In this document: piece by piece, positions 1 to 11,800 of the stretch
Layout: each line of letters begins with the position of its first letter
Position numbering within the stretch: position 1 is the first letter of the stretch
Source: Rhyzopertha dominica
Taxonomy: Eukaryota > Arthropoda > Insecta > Coleoptera > Bostrichidae
Direction of reading: 5' to 3'
DNA: 64,000 nucleotides
Assembly (NCBI GenBank): GCA_025024175.1
Contig: QCXZ01000001.1
Location: forward strand, 39,364,942 to 39,428,941
The notes under the pieces: model-generated
What the model was told of the DNA's origin: nothing
Seen by the model: only the letters and a program-made list of their open reading frames with translations
The model's database searches: none
Translations under genes and position numbers: made by a program

Positions 1-481
1 TTTTTCATCCAATTACAACAGAAGATGCATTACTCCAGGTACGCAGGATGAAATCTAAAAATTCGCTAGACATTTACGGAATAACAAGCTACCTTGTAAA
101 AGCCGTAATAGACCCTATAAAAAATCCACTCACAGAAATCTGCAACAAATGTCTAATGGAGTTTTCCCGCAAGAAATGAAGATGACCCGTACCTGTCCAA
201 TCTTCAAAAAAGGTGAACCAAATGATCCGATAAAGTACAGACCAATAATATTACCAGTTTTTGGAAATGCAGAATTTTCTTATTCAACAAAATTGTCTCT
301 CCATATAGCCAAAAAGGACGCAGACCTATGCAGAAAACTTCTATGCTACATAACGGAAGCATTTGAGCAACACCATACATGCCAGGTTGAAATGTGTGAC
401 TTATTTAAGATAGTTGACTGCATGTCACATGATGTGTTCCTACAAAAGGCCCAACATTATGAGTTTAGAGGAACTGCAAAT
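1..481 (+). pseudogene. Non-LTR retrotransposon reverse transcriptase fragment, N-terminal part
   Basis: The translation from about 149 contains FKKGEPNDPIKYRPI and then EMCDLFKIVDCMSHDVFLQKAQHYEFRGTANNIIK, the order found in the fingers and palm of jockey-type reverse transcriptases. The first catalytic Asp block (normally AFD) is degraded to IVD. The copy is cut after NNIIK by the Penelope-like insertion at 494-1570 and resumes at 1583. It enters the window from the left, downstream of the last visible HD-PTP exon and on the opposite strand. It is decayed and non-functional. Confidence 0.75.
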
Positions 482-493
482 AATATTATTAAA

Positions 494-1570
494 TATTCTT
501 AGTGTATTTATTTGTAGGTTCTGGCTCCTGTTTTTATTAAATTAAAGACACCTTTATCTATAAATATGACGTTTCGACCGATAATTTAGGTCTTTATTGA
601 ATATTTTTATTTTATAGATTGACAAACTAGTATGAATTTAACAAGACATTTGCAATTTTGATATTAATATAAAATGTACCTTTAAGTTTGTTCCTTTGCT
701 ATTATTGTATATATAGGTGGATGGTAAATGTGATGGTGAGATTGTGTGTTTAAATGATAGTGTTGTATGTATTACTTAGTCCTTGTATGTCAGTCCTGTC
801 GTTTACACATGTGTTTAGGTTTTTTTGTTTATGTATCATTTCCAAAATTTGTCTTTTACGTTTATGTTGTTCTGTAGTAATAATGTTGGTATTATCAAAG
901 TCAAAAAAGTGGTCAGTTTGTTCTTGATGTTTTTTTAAAGCTGTGTAGTTGTTATTATTTTTATGTTGTTGTAGTCTGTTTTTCAAATATTGTCCTATAT
1001 ATTGTTTGTTACATTATTTACATTTTATACTGTATATCATGTGTGTTCTTGTTTCTTTTGTGTGTAGGGGTGGTTAGAGTGGTAATTTAGTAGTCTTCCT
1101 GATGCAGTTGGTTTTGAATACCATTTTGTGAGAATTTTGTTATCCTTTTTAATTAATGTAAGGTCTAGATAGTTAGTTGTGTTTTTCTTCTCTGTCTCTA
1201 TGGTAAACTGTAATTTTGGATGATTACTATTAAACAAATTTAAAATTTCATTTACTTTGTCTTTTGGTATTATTAAGAATAGATCATCTACATATCTTGT
1301 ATATAGTTTTATATAATTTATTTTGTTTGTTATTGTTATTTCTTTTTATATTTTATATTAATATCAAAATTGTAAATGTCATATTAATTTCATACCAGTT
1401 TGTCCATCTATAAAATAAAAATATTCGATAAAGACCTAAATTATAGGTCAAAACGTCATATTTATAGATAAAAGTGTCCTTAATTTAATAAAAACGGGAG
1501 CCAGAACCTACAAATAAATACACTAAAAATAATTAATACGGAAGGACTCCATAAAATTAACATCAATATC
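494..1570 (-). mobile_element. Penelope-like element copy flanked by inverted repeats, inserted in the LINE
   Basis: Bounded by a 12-bp duplication AATATTATTAAA (482-493 and 1571-1582). Arms of about 75 bp near 500-580 and 1440-1530 are inverted copies of each other (AGTGTATTTATTTGTAGGTT on the left). On the minus strand the inside encodes Penelope-type reverse transcriptase: RYVDDLFLIIPKDKVNEIL at about 1300-1240, then LDLTLIKKDNKILTKWYSKP and ASGRLLNYHSNHP. The GIY-YIG end follows, KRKRQILEMIHKQKN at about 860-750. Much of the element is missing. Each arm also holds a degenerate hammerhead-like core (GACC/GGTC stem, then GAAACGTC on the minus strand at about 569-595). Confidence 0.8.
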
Positions 1571-1582
1571 AATATTATTAAA

Positions 1583-2512
1583 GCATACCTAAAAATTGAG
1601 TACAAGTTATGTTGGTTTTGTTAGTCAAGTTCAGAATATATATTGTGGAATACCACAGGGTTCTATACTGGGACCACTCTTTTTGAATCTATATATTAAT
1701 GACCTACCTGCCAACTTAAATAAATTATGTCTTCTATATGCAGACGACACAACCATTGTTACCCATGACAGAAATCCTGAAATAGCGCTAGCCAAACTTC
1801 AAGCAAACCATAAAGCAGCACAGGCATGGTTTTCAGCAACCAACCTCAAACTAAATGGACAAAAATAGTGCAGATCACATTCACATCATCACACAAAATG
1901 GGACACCCTGGGGTTGCAAAGCTCCTTGGATTGTATCTTGATACAAGAACATGGAGAACAGACTGTGATGAACTGGCCAGAAAAATCAGCAAAGTGATCT
2001 ATGCAACTAGGAGTATCCGAAAAACTGTCAACTGGGAAGCTGCACTAATTTTTTACAATGCAATGTTCCATTCAAACCTCCAATACAATATTGAAGCATG
2101 GGCAAATTCTGCTCATGCAAAGAAGATATTGTGTCTAGAGAAAAGTAGTTCGGGTCCTGGAAGGAGCTCCTGACATCTCCGTGGAAACCACTCTCACTAT
2201 GACAGCGGAATTATAATCAAGCAAATAATAGCCATACACTATACTAAACACCAGTTTCAGACAAGAGAAGAGGCACATCAACATCACATAAGAACACATG
2301 AAAATCTCTCAGTGATTAGACAGATTTGTAACTACCGAGACACACTCCCTGAACCTGACAGCTGGAGAGACATAGGGACTGCAAAGTTAAAGAAACAACT
2401 GAAGGGCTTACTTTTAGACAACCCTATATACAGTACGCAAGATTTCTTCAAACAGATCAAAGTAATTTTTGTAGACTTATCTGTAAAGCAGATCAAATAA
2501 ATTATTATTACT
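1583..2512 (+). pseudogene. Non-LTR retrotransposon reverse transcriptase fragment, C-terminal part
   Basis: Continuation of the element at 1-481. It shows [21 protein letters not shown] and the catalytic LYADDTTIV (1736-1762), then a thumb-like region (YLDTRTWRTDCDELARKISK, and LQYNIEAWANSAHAKK near 2080-2130). Frames shift at about 1865 and 2175, and in-frame stops are present. The 3' end is near 2512, after AAATAAATTATTATTACTATT, the simple-repeat tail usual for such elements. The clade (jockey or I-like) is not certain. Confidence 0.78.
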
Positions 2513-2827
2513 ATTAAATGTTGTTTATAGCCATGGTAGTTGATACCACAGATATAATACTGTTTTTAAGATGTGCATTCATTGTGTAGTATGTGTTTAG
2601 TTTTAGCGAGTATTCATACTGTATCTTTGATGATACATATTTTAATTAGTTCACTTAGATTAACTTCAGAAGACAATACAAGCAATTGCAAAATTTTCAG
2701 GATATTAGTATAGGAGAGTGAAAATTTTAAATCACCAGTCATGATTAGTCTAGAAATTAAATGCAATTCTGACAGTTGGTGCGGAGCTGCTAATCTAGAG
2801 AATTAGTTATATGTGCATATAACTTAC
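2513..2827. other. Intronic stretch of HD-PTP, nothing recognised
   Basis: AT-rich sequence between the LINE tail and exon 9 of HD-PTP. I see no domain, repeat arm or RNA gene in it. It should be the start of the intron that follows exon 9. Confidence 0.5.
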
Positions 2828-5800
2828 TGTCTGGTAGTTCCACTGAAGGTATCTGATGCTGTAATTGAGACAGAGGCTGTGCTAGAACTTTTAAATTAGC
2901 GACATGTGTAATCATTGCTCTGTGCAAAGTCTGATTGGATTCAGATGCTTTGTTGTGTGCCTCCTTGTACTTCGAAGCTTCTCGTGCAAGATCAGTAGCA
3001 ATAATGCTAGGAGGTCGTTTACCCATTACCTCCTGGTAGTCTTTTTCATTTTTTTCTTCTTCCTTTATAAAACACAAGCCCTATAACAACATCTATAACA
3101 CATTTAATTCTCTAACAAGACTTACTTTAAGAAGCTCCTGTATATCGTTCAGCATAGCTTCAACTTCATGATAACTATTAGAAAGTTTCGTCATTGCATC
3201 TATCAAATCTTGTGTTGCAGTCGGCTTTGCCGACAATGCTGCAGCCCTATCTACTAAATCCTGAGTTAGACCTGTTGCTTGTCGCATCTGAAATATGAAA
3301 AATATCATTATAGTAACAAAATTTAATTAACCTCATTAATGTTAAACATAAAATAAAAACTGCATAAATGATTGCCTGGCTTGTTTAAAAAAAAACAAGT
3401 ATTTCACATTGACTATTTGACATTTTTTAAAACTAAATTAAAACAAAATTATCAAACAAAGACTAAAAAGATCTATTATAAAAGAGCTGTGATTTAAAAT
3501 TAAGGGGACTAATAATAATAAATAATTAGCTAAGAAAGCACTAATGCTCTATATATTAATATAACTTCAATTGCAGTATTACTGTTACTAACTCAATTTT
3601 CTTTAATTAAAAAAAAAATAGTTTACCTACTACAAGTTGTCTATCACTTTGTAAACAATAACTAACATTGCTGTTTCTCCTGCAAATTTTTTTATCGAAG
3701 GGTTTAGATTTAATTTTAATTTTATATATTTTAATAACAGAATTTTGAGCAGAGAACTGTTGCTGCTTTTTTTTGTTATCTATAGCTTTCACTTTTAAAT
3801 CGTTTGCTTAGGTCTAGTTTATTTACTACTTTGTTCAATTTTATTTTGTGTTGATACTGTCAAATGTTAATGTCTTGTGCACATGGTTAAAAAGAGGTGG
3901 GGTACAGTCTTAATTATGACCTTATGTGTAAGTTTGTGGGAATGCTGTCGTTAAACAAAAGTGTTTAAAAGTTTAAAAGAACATGAGTCTAGAATTATGG
4001 TAAAAGAAATGCAAAAAAACTAATTAACAATTTCTAGGTTTATTGATGAAACCTTGTAAAAAGATTACCATCAACACCATTGCCACCTCAACCTATTCTA
4101 ACAAGTTGAGGCTCTTAGTTAAAATGTACATAATTTTTAGATCTAGTGCAATAAAAACATGTGCTGATATTTTTAAAAGAAAATTTAATTATAACCTTAT
4201 TTATATTAAATCAAACTATGTCAAAATTGCAGATGCAATTACCAAACTGGAGACACAAGGTCTGGCCTTTTATCGTTTATCCTTTAGCATGCAAAAAAAT
4301 TATGTGTACACTGTTAGCTACGCGTCATTGAATAAATGCTTGTGAATCGTGTACCACTCACCTGCACAAGAACATCAAGTTGCAAGGATGACATGAACTC
4401 TGCAAGCTTTTGATCTTTGCACTCAACAAGTTCACCAAGCTGCCGCAACATTTGCGCCTTCTTTTCACTATACAAAGAGGACACTTCATGAGCCTTCATT
4501 GGAACCAGCCGAGCAAATATATCGTTTCCAGAAACTTCGATATCATGAATATTAAATGGTATCCCTTTGACCAAAGAAGCTCCCTTCACCTCTTGTAAGG
4601 CTTCTTTGTCCGGTACTTCTTCGTGGTATATAAAATCATTTTCATTCTTTGCAGCTTTCAGTTTGCCCTCCACTACATCTGAAGTAAACGCTACAGCTTC
4701 TGCATACTCCTAGCAATGGGCAATATTACAGTGAAGTACGACCTACATAACAATTCAACTTACTTGTTGTTGTGTCATATTTGCCAACGCTTTACGTGCC
4801 TCATCCAGCTGGAGGCTCGCTGCTTGATAAAATGCAACCCGTTCACCCATTTTTTGTTGCTCTTCCGATTGTTGTCCTTGGAACAATAGTGCAATGCATT
4901 TATAGTATGCAATCTAGTAAAACAGAAAGTTACATTTGAAGTTACTCAAACTATAAAAGCTTAAACGTTCTTGTTAAATAACTTTTTACTAATAAGCCAT
5001 TGTCAGTACCAAATTACAAACAAGAGGAAAAAATTATGACGTCAAAATTAGAAAATGAAACTAAAAATCTAAACAAGCAATCTTGACTAAAAATGAAAAG
5101 TAACTTTCAAACCAGCAACATAAAAATTAGCATTCAAATAAAAAATTTTGAATGGAACAACTGAAATCGCAAAAATCATTTAGAACTGTCCAATTCTGGT
5201 CATTTAAAATTTTGTATATCTCTAAAATTTCTAATTAGTTTAATTTTGATGATTTCTTACAAAAATATAAAACTGTCCAAAGTGAAAGTATGTTTAAATG
5301 ATAATAATAAGTGATTCGCTAACGAAGAATTTGCACATTTGCAGTTACAATGTCTTTATTTTTATACTTGTTTTAGATGCTCATTTCCCCTAATAAGAAA
5401 GGATCTTCCCGTTTGTTCAATATAAACAGAGTTACAGTCGTTACATGTAAAGCTATATACACCTGAATGATTGATTTTGTCTTAATAATGGACAAAACGG
5501 GAACGGACACTGCCTACAGTAGAAAAGGCAATATTTATGTCATTAGATGCAAATAATTTAGAAAGGTAAATCGATACTTGACCAATAAACCTAATGGGGT
5601 ACCAAATTTTAACTTTTTTATCACGTGATGGTGTTAAAAGAAAACTTAAATTTTGTCAGGTATTTATAGTACAATTTTTCTATTATGTAATTTGGAAAAC
5701 CATTACTATAAGCAATTTGGAAAATTACACTAAAGTTCTTTTTTGAAGGTATTTAAAGAAAGGGGAATTTTAAAAAGTCTACAAAATATTTGTTATTGAA

Positions 5801-8800
5801 ACAGAAAATTTTGATCATATACAAATTTTGTTAGACATCATAATTCTTTCCTCTTGTTTGTAATTTGGTACTGACAATGGCTAATTAGCCGAAAGCGCTT
5901 TACCTAAAAATATATATATTGTGAATTAAACTTGGCGAAGTTATTTAACAAGAATTACTATAAAAGCTTACTTTAAAAGACAGATATTTCACCCAATCCT
6001 TAACAGTACGTCTTCCATAGTAGTCACTAAATGAAGTTCCCTCTGTACGCTCATCTACAGCAAAGTGGAGAGCTCGTTTATAATAGTCTACAACTTGAAC
6101 AGCCACTTTTGCTGCAAAATTATGAAAATGTCAAATGGGTAAATAAAAGAGCAGGCTATTAACAGGCATGTGCTGGTCCAGTAAGCCACCTGACAATTTA
6201 TGGTGGGCCCTCTTGCCACAGCTAAAATAGTCAATGTCAAATGGACTCGTCAAAGTTTCTACGCTGTTACATGTCTATCACATGACCAGATGTAGGTAAC
6301 CCCGATGTCCGGTGTACAAACATGCGCCACAATAAGCATGCAATCATACAGGGTTTTAAATGACACAAGCAATTCTAATACATTTTTCGGCATTTCAAGC
6401 AGTTGTAGCTTTCCAAAATATAATGTATTTTTTATAACTGTTTATTTCCATATGCAGCTTGTTTTATAATATTTCATCTTGACTAATACAGTTTTACCAA
6501 ACAAAATAATGTTTCTGGACCCTATACCTATATGTTACAGGAAAACCAAAGACGCCTTTGATGAAAACTAAAACAAGAAACAACTACATACATTAATGTA
6601 TTTTTATGCAGGTATGTGAAAATTAGCAACCCAGGTAACAGATCATAGGGAAGTTTATAATTATTTACGAAATACCGAACTCTAATAGGCCAACAGTCGC
6701 ATGAACTCAATATCCATAAAAAAGTTACGTACAATAAACATAAACAACTCCAAATGTATGAGTGTGTTTGAAAAGTTTTTTCTTACATTTTATTACCCTC
6801 AATGCATACAAAAATAAAGTGCGATTATTTTTTATAAGTAGGCATAGTTTTACAAATAAACTCGATAATGATGATTGCAAAAACCTCCTGTATTTCATTT
6901 ACCCGTTCAAACTTAGTAATTACTTATCCATATTGGTATGATATAAATGTGATAGATATGTACTAAAATGCATGTTAAGTTAGAAAGTCGAAGTGAGAAA
7001 ACGGCAGTTTAACATATGCGGTATTGACGTTACACCAGGAATAGTACTATACAATCATGGCATGTAGTATCCTATATTTTATTATATTGATTTATCTAGG
7101 TAAATGTATATTCTTAACATTATGAGACCGACGACTGAAAAAGTTATTATAATAGTGCCAAACACTAGACTGGTAGGTACACGCTTTTTTTCTAGTTTAC
7201 GCCACTGAATGCAAAAACCGTTTTTATTATCTAGATTAAATAAACATATTTTGCAGTACTCTATAACATACTTTCATAGTTGATATCGCTTTTGCAGCCG
7301 CAAGGTATCAATAATACCTAGTGACTAATTCTATTTCCCGTAAGAAACCACTGATGCAGCAGCATTTGTTTGTTCACCAAACGTCGGGGTTGCCTACATT
7401 TAGGAATTTGTGAAGTATCTTGATCATGCTCTATGCTTCAAACAACAGGTTAGGACTGGAGTTTCTGGGACCGCTTTTTCTTTCTTTTTATTGATATCAG
7501 TAAATATCATAGTGAAAATTTTTTTATATCTATTTTGTGACAGCACACAGATGGAGTTGATTACAGGTAGGCCACATCTCCACAATAAAAATAAGTTAAG
7601 ACTATTTCATGATAATACGAGTAATGTTAAGCTACATTCAATTTTAAGTAACAATTTTACACTTATTAAACATCCAATAACAACCATTTTTGAGATAAAC
7701 CATGCTTAGTTTATTGAAGCATTGCACAAACTGAGAGGAAGATTTTCCTCTTGCAGAAATGCTAATGTCAGAGCTAATTTAATGACTTAATTGCATTAAA
7801 GAAAATTTACACAGGTGCTCCACTGGCAACCATACATGAGTTTTTCCGATTTGTTTACTTATAACTAAATGTAGTTTAATGAAATGAAAACGTCATAATT
7901 ACAAAGATAAAAATGTTTGATTACCTCTAATGTGAAAAAGAGAGATGAACTAGCAACCATCTCAGTGTGCGAATTTTTATTCAAATCTACCTAACAGTTT
8001 TTAAGCTACTAATGTAAGTAGCGAAAAACAAATCTACAGTGCAGTGTACAATTAAGAGGAGCAACATTCCAATAATGCATATTGTTAAATTTGTGTAAAC
8101 TTTCAAGACCAACGTCTAATTCAATATTGTACATATTTGGGCTCATAGGTGATGGTATAATGGAATTTCTTTTACATCCAAACGTTTCATTCTCATCTTC
8201 TGAGAAAGCCAAACGCTGCAATCTCCTTGGTTGCTCGATAACTAAGACTGATGACGCGTATGTCATTAACATTTACTAAGTTGTGGCTTCAGTGGTCAAA
8301 GATATTTAAGGAAATGAAAAATGTAGCAGTGATGTTGATGACAATGATATGTTTCGAGAGAAAAATTAGAGCAGTGGCTGCTATATGTCATACTATAACT
8401 ATAACTGACTAATAATGCAGTCAAAGTAACGAGATGAAAAAGTACCTACAATTAATTATAACTCTGTTATATTAAATGAGGCTATTTTTATCAAATGTAT
8501 ATATGTATGTAGTATGTGTACGCACATTTTGTTATCACTTTTTACTTACAGTAATTACTTGTATTAATAAAAAGTCAGTTCTTCATTTAAGGAGATCAGA
8601 TCTTAAAAATTTTCTCCAGACCTCTCACGTGAGGGCAGTGGCGGCTGGTCAATAAGGGCCAATGTGCCATGGCACCACCAGCAAAACTGTAGAAAAATAT
8701 TTTTTAACAATCAAAAATTGAATTATAATGGAACTCAATGTGGTGAATTTGTTGGAACACTGGCGGAACTGCGGAACGCACCCACTCATAAACAGTTACC

Positions 8801-11800
8801 GCTTGCGCTCAGCACCAGCATTAGATCCAACTTCACGTTCGTGCCAGCTCTGAATTGGCACAGAATCGCGGCAGTTTTTGGATCTCCGCGGGAAGCAAGA
8901 GGATGCGAGGAGTATGCAGATTTAAGTGGACGTTCGTGCCAGTTAGTCGATTGGCACGGATCAACATTGCCAACTGACCTGACCTTAATCATCGTACCAA
9001 CCCCACAAAAAGTATCGTATATAAGAAAATATTATCCTACACATAATAAAAAAGTAGTATAATTTAATATTCTTTATTTAAACTTACTCAGAGATAAAAG
9101 TCAAGAAGTCAGCACATGTGATGATAAGGTTAACGAGCGGGAAACGTGTCAGAGAAATCAGTTTAATTTTGACATCATACTTGACATAGCAATCTATCAA
9201 CACAACGCAAACATTGAGTGCCTTGGGAATGCTGTTGGCTGAGAAACAATTCCTAAATAATATTGACAATTTTAATAAGCGGTGATTGACAATTTTGCAA
9301 GCAGAAAAGAGCGCTAAATGGATTTTGTCTATCAGGCAATATAAAAACTACATAGTGACTTAAGACACATAATTGACAAGCGCGTTGACAGTGCAGTGTA
9401 GGTTTCTAACGTGGTACCTAACTTGTTTTGGATAAAAACCTGTGATACGAAAATGATAGTTGAGTTACGTACATGTTGTACAAATTGGATACTTTAAACT
9501 TCCGTATTATAATTTATATCTTTAGTTTTATAATCGTTTGTAACATATCGAATTTTTGGCACTACCTTGCGATACAGTCACGAGCCGCCACTGCGTGAGG
9601 GCCCTTCTCAACTGTTAGGGCTCTCAGTCGGGTGCCAGCACGTACCTAGCTATTAAAGTATAACCATTCCAATAAGAGCAGACAAACTTTACACAAAAAT
9701 TATTTAAATAAAAATAATTTTTAATTACCACGGTTTTAAATTACACTACAAAGTATAAAATGGCCCCATACAGATTGTCCAAAAAATTTGTAATTATGAA
9801 TTTGTAATAGCTATCAAAATACTTGTAAGATTTATAACAAAAATTATTATCTAGCTATTAAAAAAATTATGATCACAAATTTTCTGGACATTCTGTATGG
9901 GGTTAGGAATTTGCATAGGGTTATAAATTTCCATGGGGCTAGGAGAAATTATTCTATACTTTTAAATGCAATTTAAAAACATGGTAATAAAAAATTATTT
10001 TTTATTTTAATAACAATTTTTTTAAGCTAGTTTAAGTCCTGTGTGTGTGAAATTTTGCAATCGATATTTAACATTTGAAATTTCAGATAATATGCAAAAA
10101 TGTTGGTTTATTTTAGTTTCTTTTCACCTAATCATATCTGAAATCAAAATCTGTTACACCTACTTATCAATAACAAAGGTTTGCTGAAAAAATGCAATGT
10201 CAACAGTGCGTAATATTCCCAAGCAGTCACCCATCCAAATNCTTACCTCGCCGACAGTTGCTTAACTTTGGTGGTCAGACGANATCTGTTTTGTTAATCT
10301 ACATAGNTGAGGNTATGTTCATATTTTTGTTCGCTGTTTTAATTATTAAGACGACAACAANATTGGCATCAGACACAAAAAAGGGGGTTAATATTCCATT
10401 GTTATTCAGTTCCAAGCTATGTTAAAAGTTTCAAGTCTCTGACACATCAGGAAGTTAGTTTAAAATCGATTGCAAAATTTGTAACGAACCGAGCGGACAC
10501 ACAGACACGAAAGCAAGTGAATAAAAACGTGTAAAAAGGCGATAGCTACTAGTGGTAGTATGAATCCAGATTTGCAACTCTGACAAACCTGTTCTAACTT
10601 AGTAGTGGTCGAAAAGCAGCGATTTTTTTGCACTTGTTTTGTTTTTTCACAATATTTCCTAATAGTCCAGGAATATTAGGGGTTTCCCCTCGGAGTGAGA
10701 GATAGTCAGCTATAAACCTGTATAACCCTTTATTTTGGGACCCTAAAACTTGTCTCAAAACCTACTTATTATAGGGTATCCACGACTACAGATATTCCAA
10801 GGTCAAAGGCCAAAAAAAATCGCAAATATCTCGTATCCTATGGGTTTGATGCTATTTGTATTTATTATAAATATTGTAAAGAATTAAATTCTCTACAACT
10901 TTTGTTTAAACATTTTTTTACATCTTGAACCATTTTCAAGATAGAGGGCAGAGCACGCGCAGTGTTTAACTATTTAGGGTGGGTTGCACAAACTTGGATC
11001 AATTTAATCGCAGTGTTAACCTCGGATCAAACCATGGAAACCACGAATATTAAGCGTTCCTATTGGTGTTGCCAGGGTTTGATCTGAGGTTAACACCACG
11101 ATCAAATTGATCCGGGTTTGTGCAACCGGCCCTTAAGAGTATCATTCGAGGTCAAGCTGTAGTCCTGATTAAAAACATGCTGTATAAAGTTTATAAATTA
11201 TTGATAAATATATAATTCAGTATGTATTCATTTAATAACACTTTCCTACTCGTGTAATTATAAAACAAACTTTTGTAAAAACACTCGAGAAACTTCCGAA
11301 TTTGGATCAAATTGCTGCAGCATTTGAAGAAGAAAACTGCCGGTTCATCATTATTATTTGAGAATGGAGTGCGAACCTTGTTGGCAATCTATAATGCTCC
11401 AAAATCTGAGGACTGTATCAATCACTATGCACAGTTCATCAAGATAACAAAACTGAATAAACATGTGCAGTTATCAAATCTTCCACCAACGAGTGCAGCA
11501 GCTCACCAACATTTCAACCGTGTTTATTATCAAGTTCGGACTTGGTTAGTGCATTATTTAGAACCCCAGAATTGGGGTTGGATAATGCGTGATGAATTCA
11601 TGGAACCTGTTATGACAATGAATCCACCAGCTCCAGAGGAACTGCTTAACACAATATTCTGCAACTGCAAGAATGGTTGTGGTTCGCGATGTGGATGCAG
11701 GAAAGCAGGGTTGCAGTGCTCTTTAGCTTGCGGCCAGTGTAATGGGCAAGCTTGCTTAATGCTTCACCATATCAGAGCAATATCAATAAAGACGGTACTT

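Noticed and set aside
2790..3308. Two separate short minus-strand genes
   Set aside because: They are exons 9 and 8 of HD-PTP, joined by a short intron with GT/AG borders in phase.
10206..10286. Functional 5S rRNA gene
   Set aside because: Only the central part of 5S is present, with substitutions and no proper ends; the same piece recurs in a repeat.
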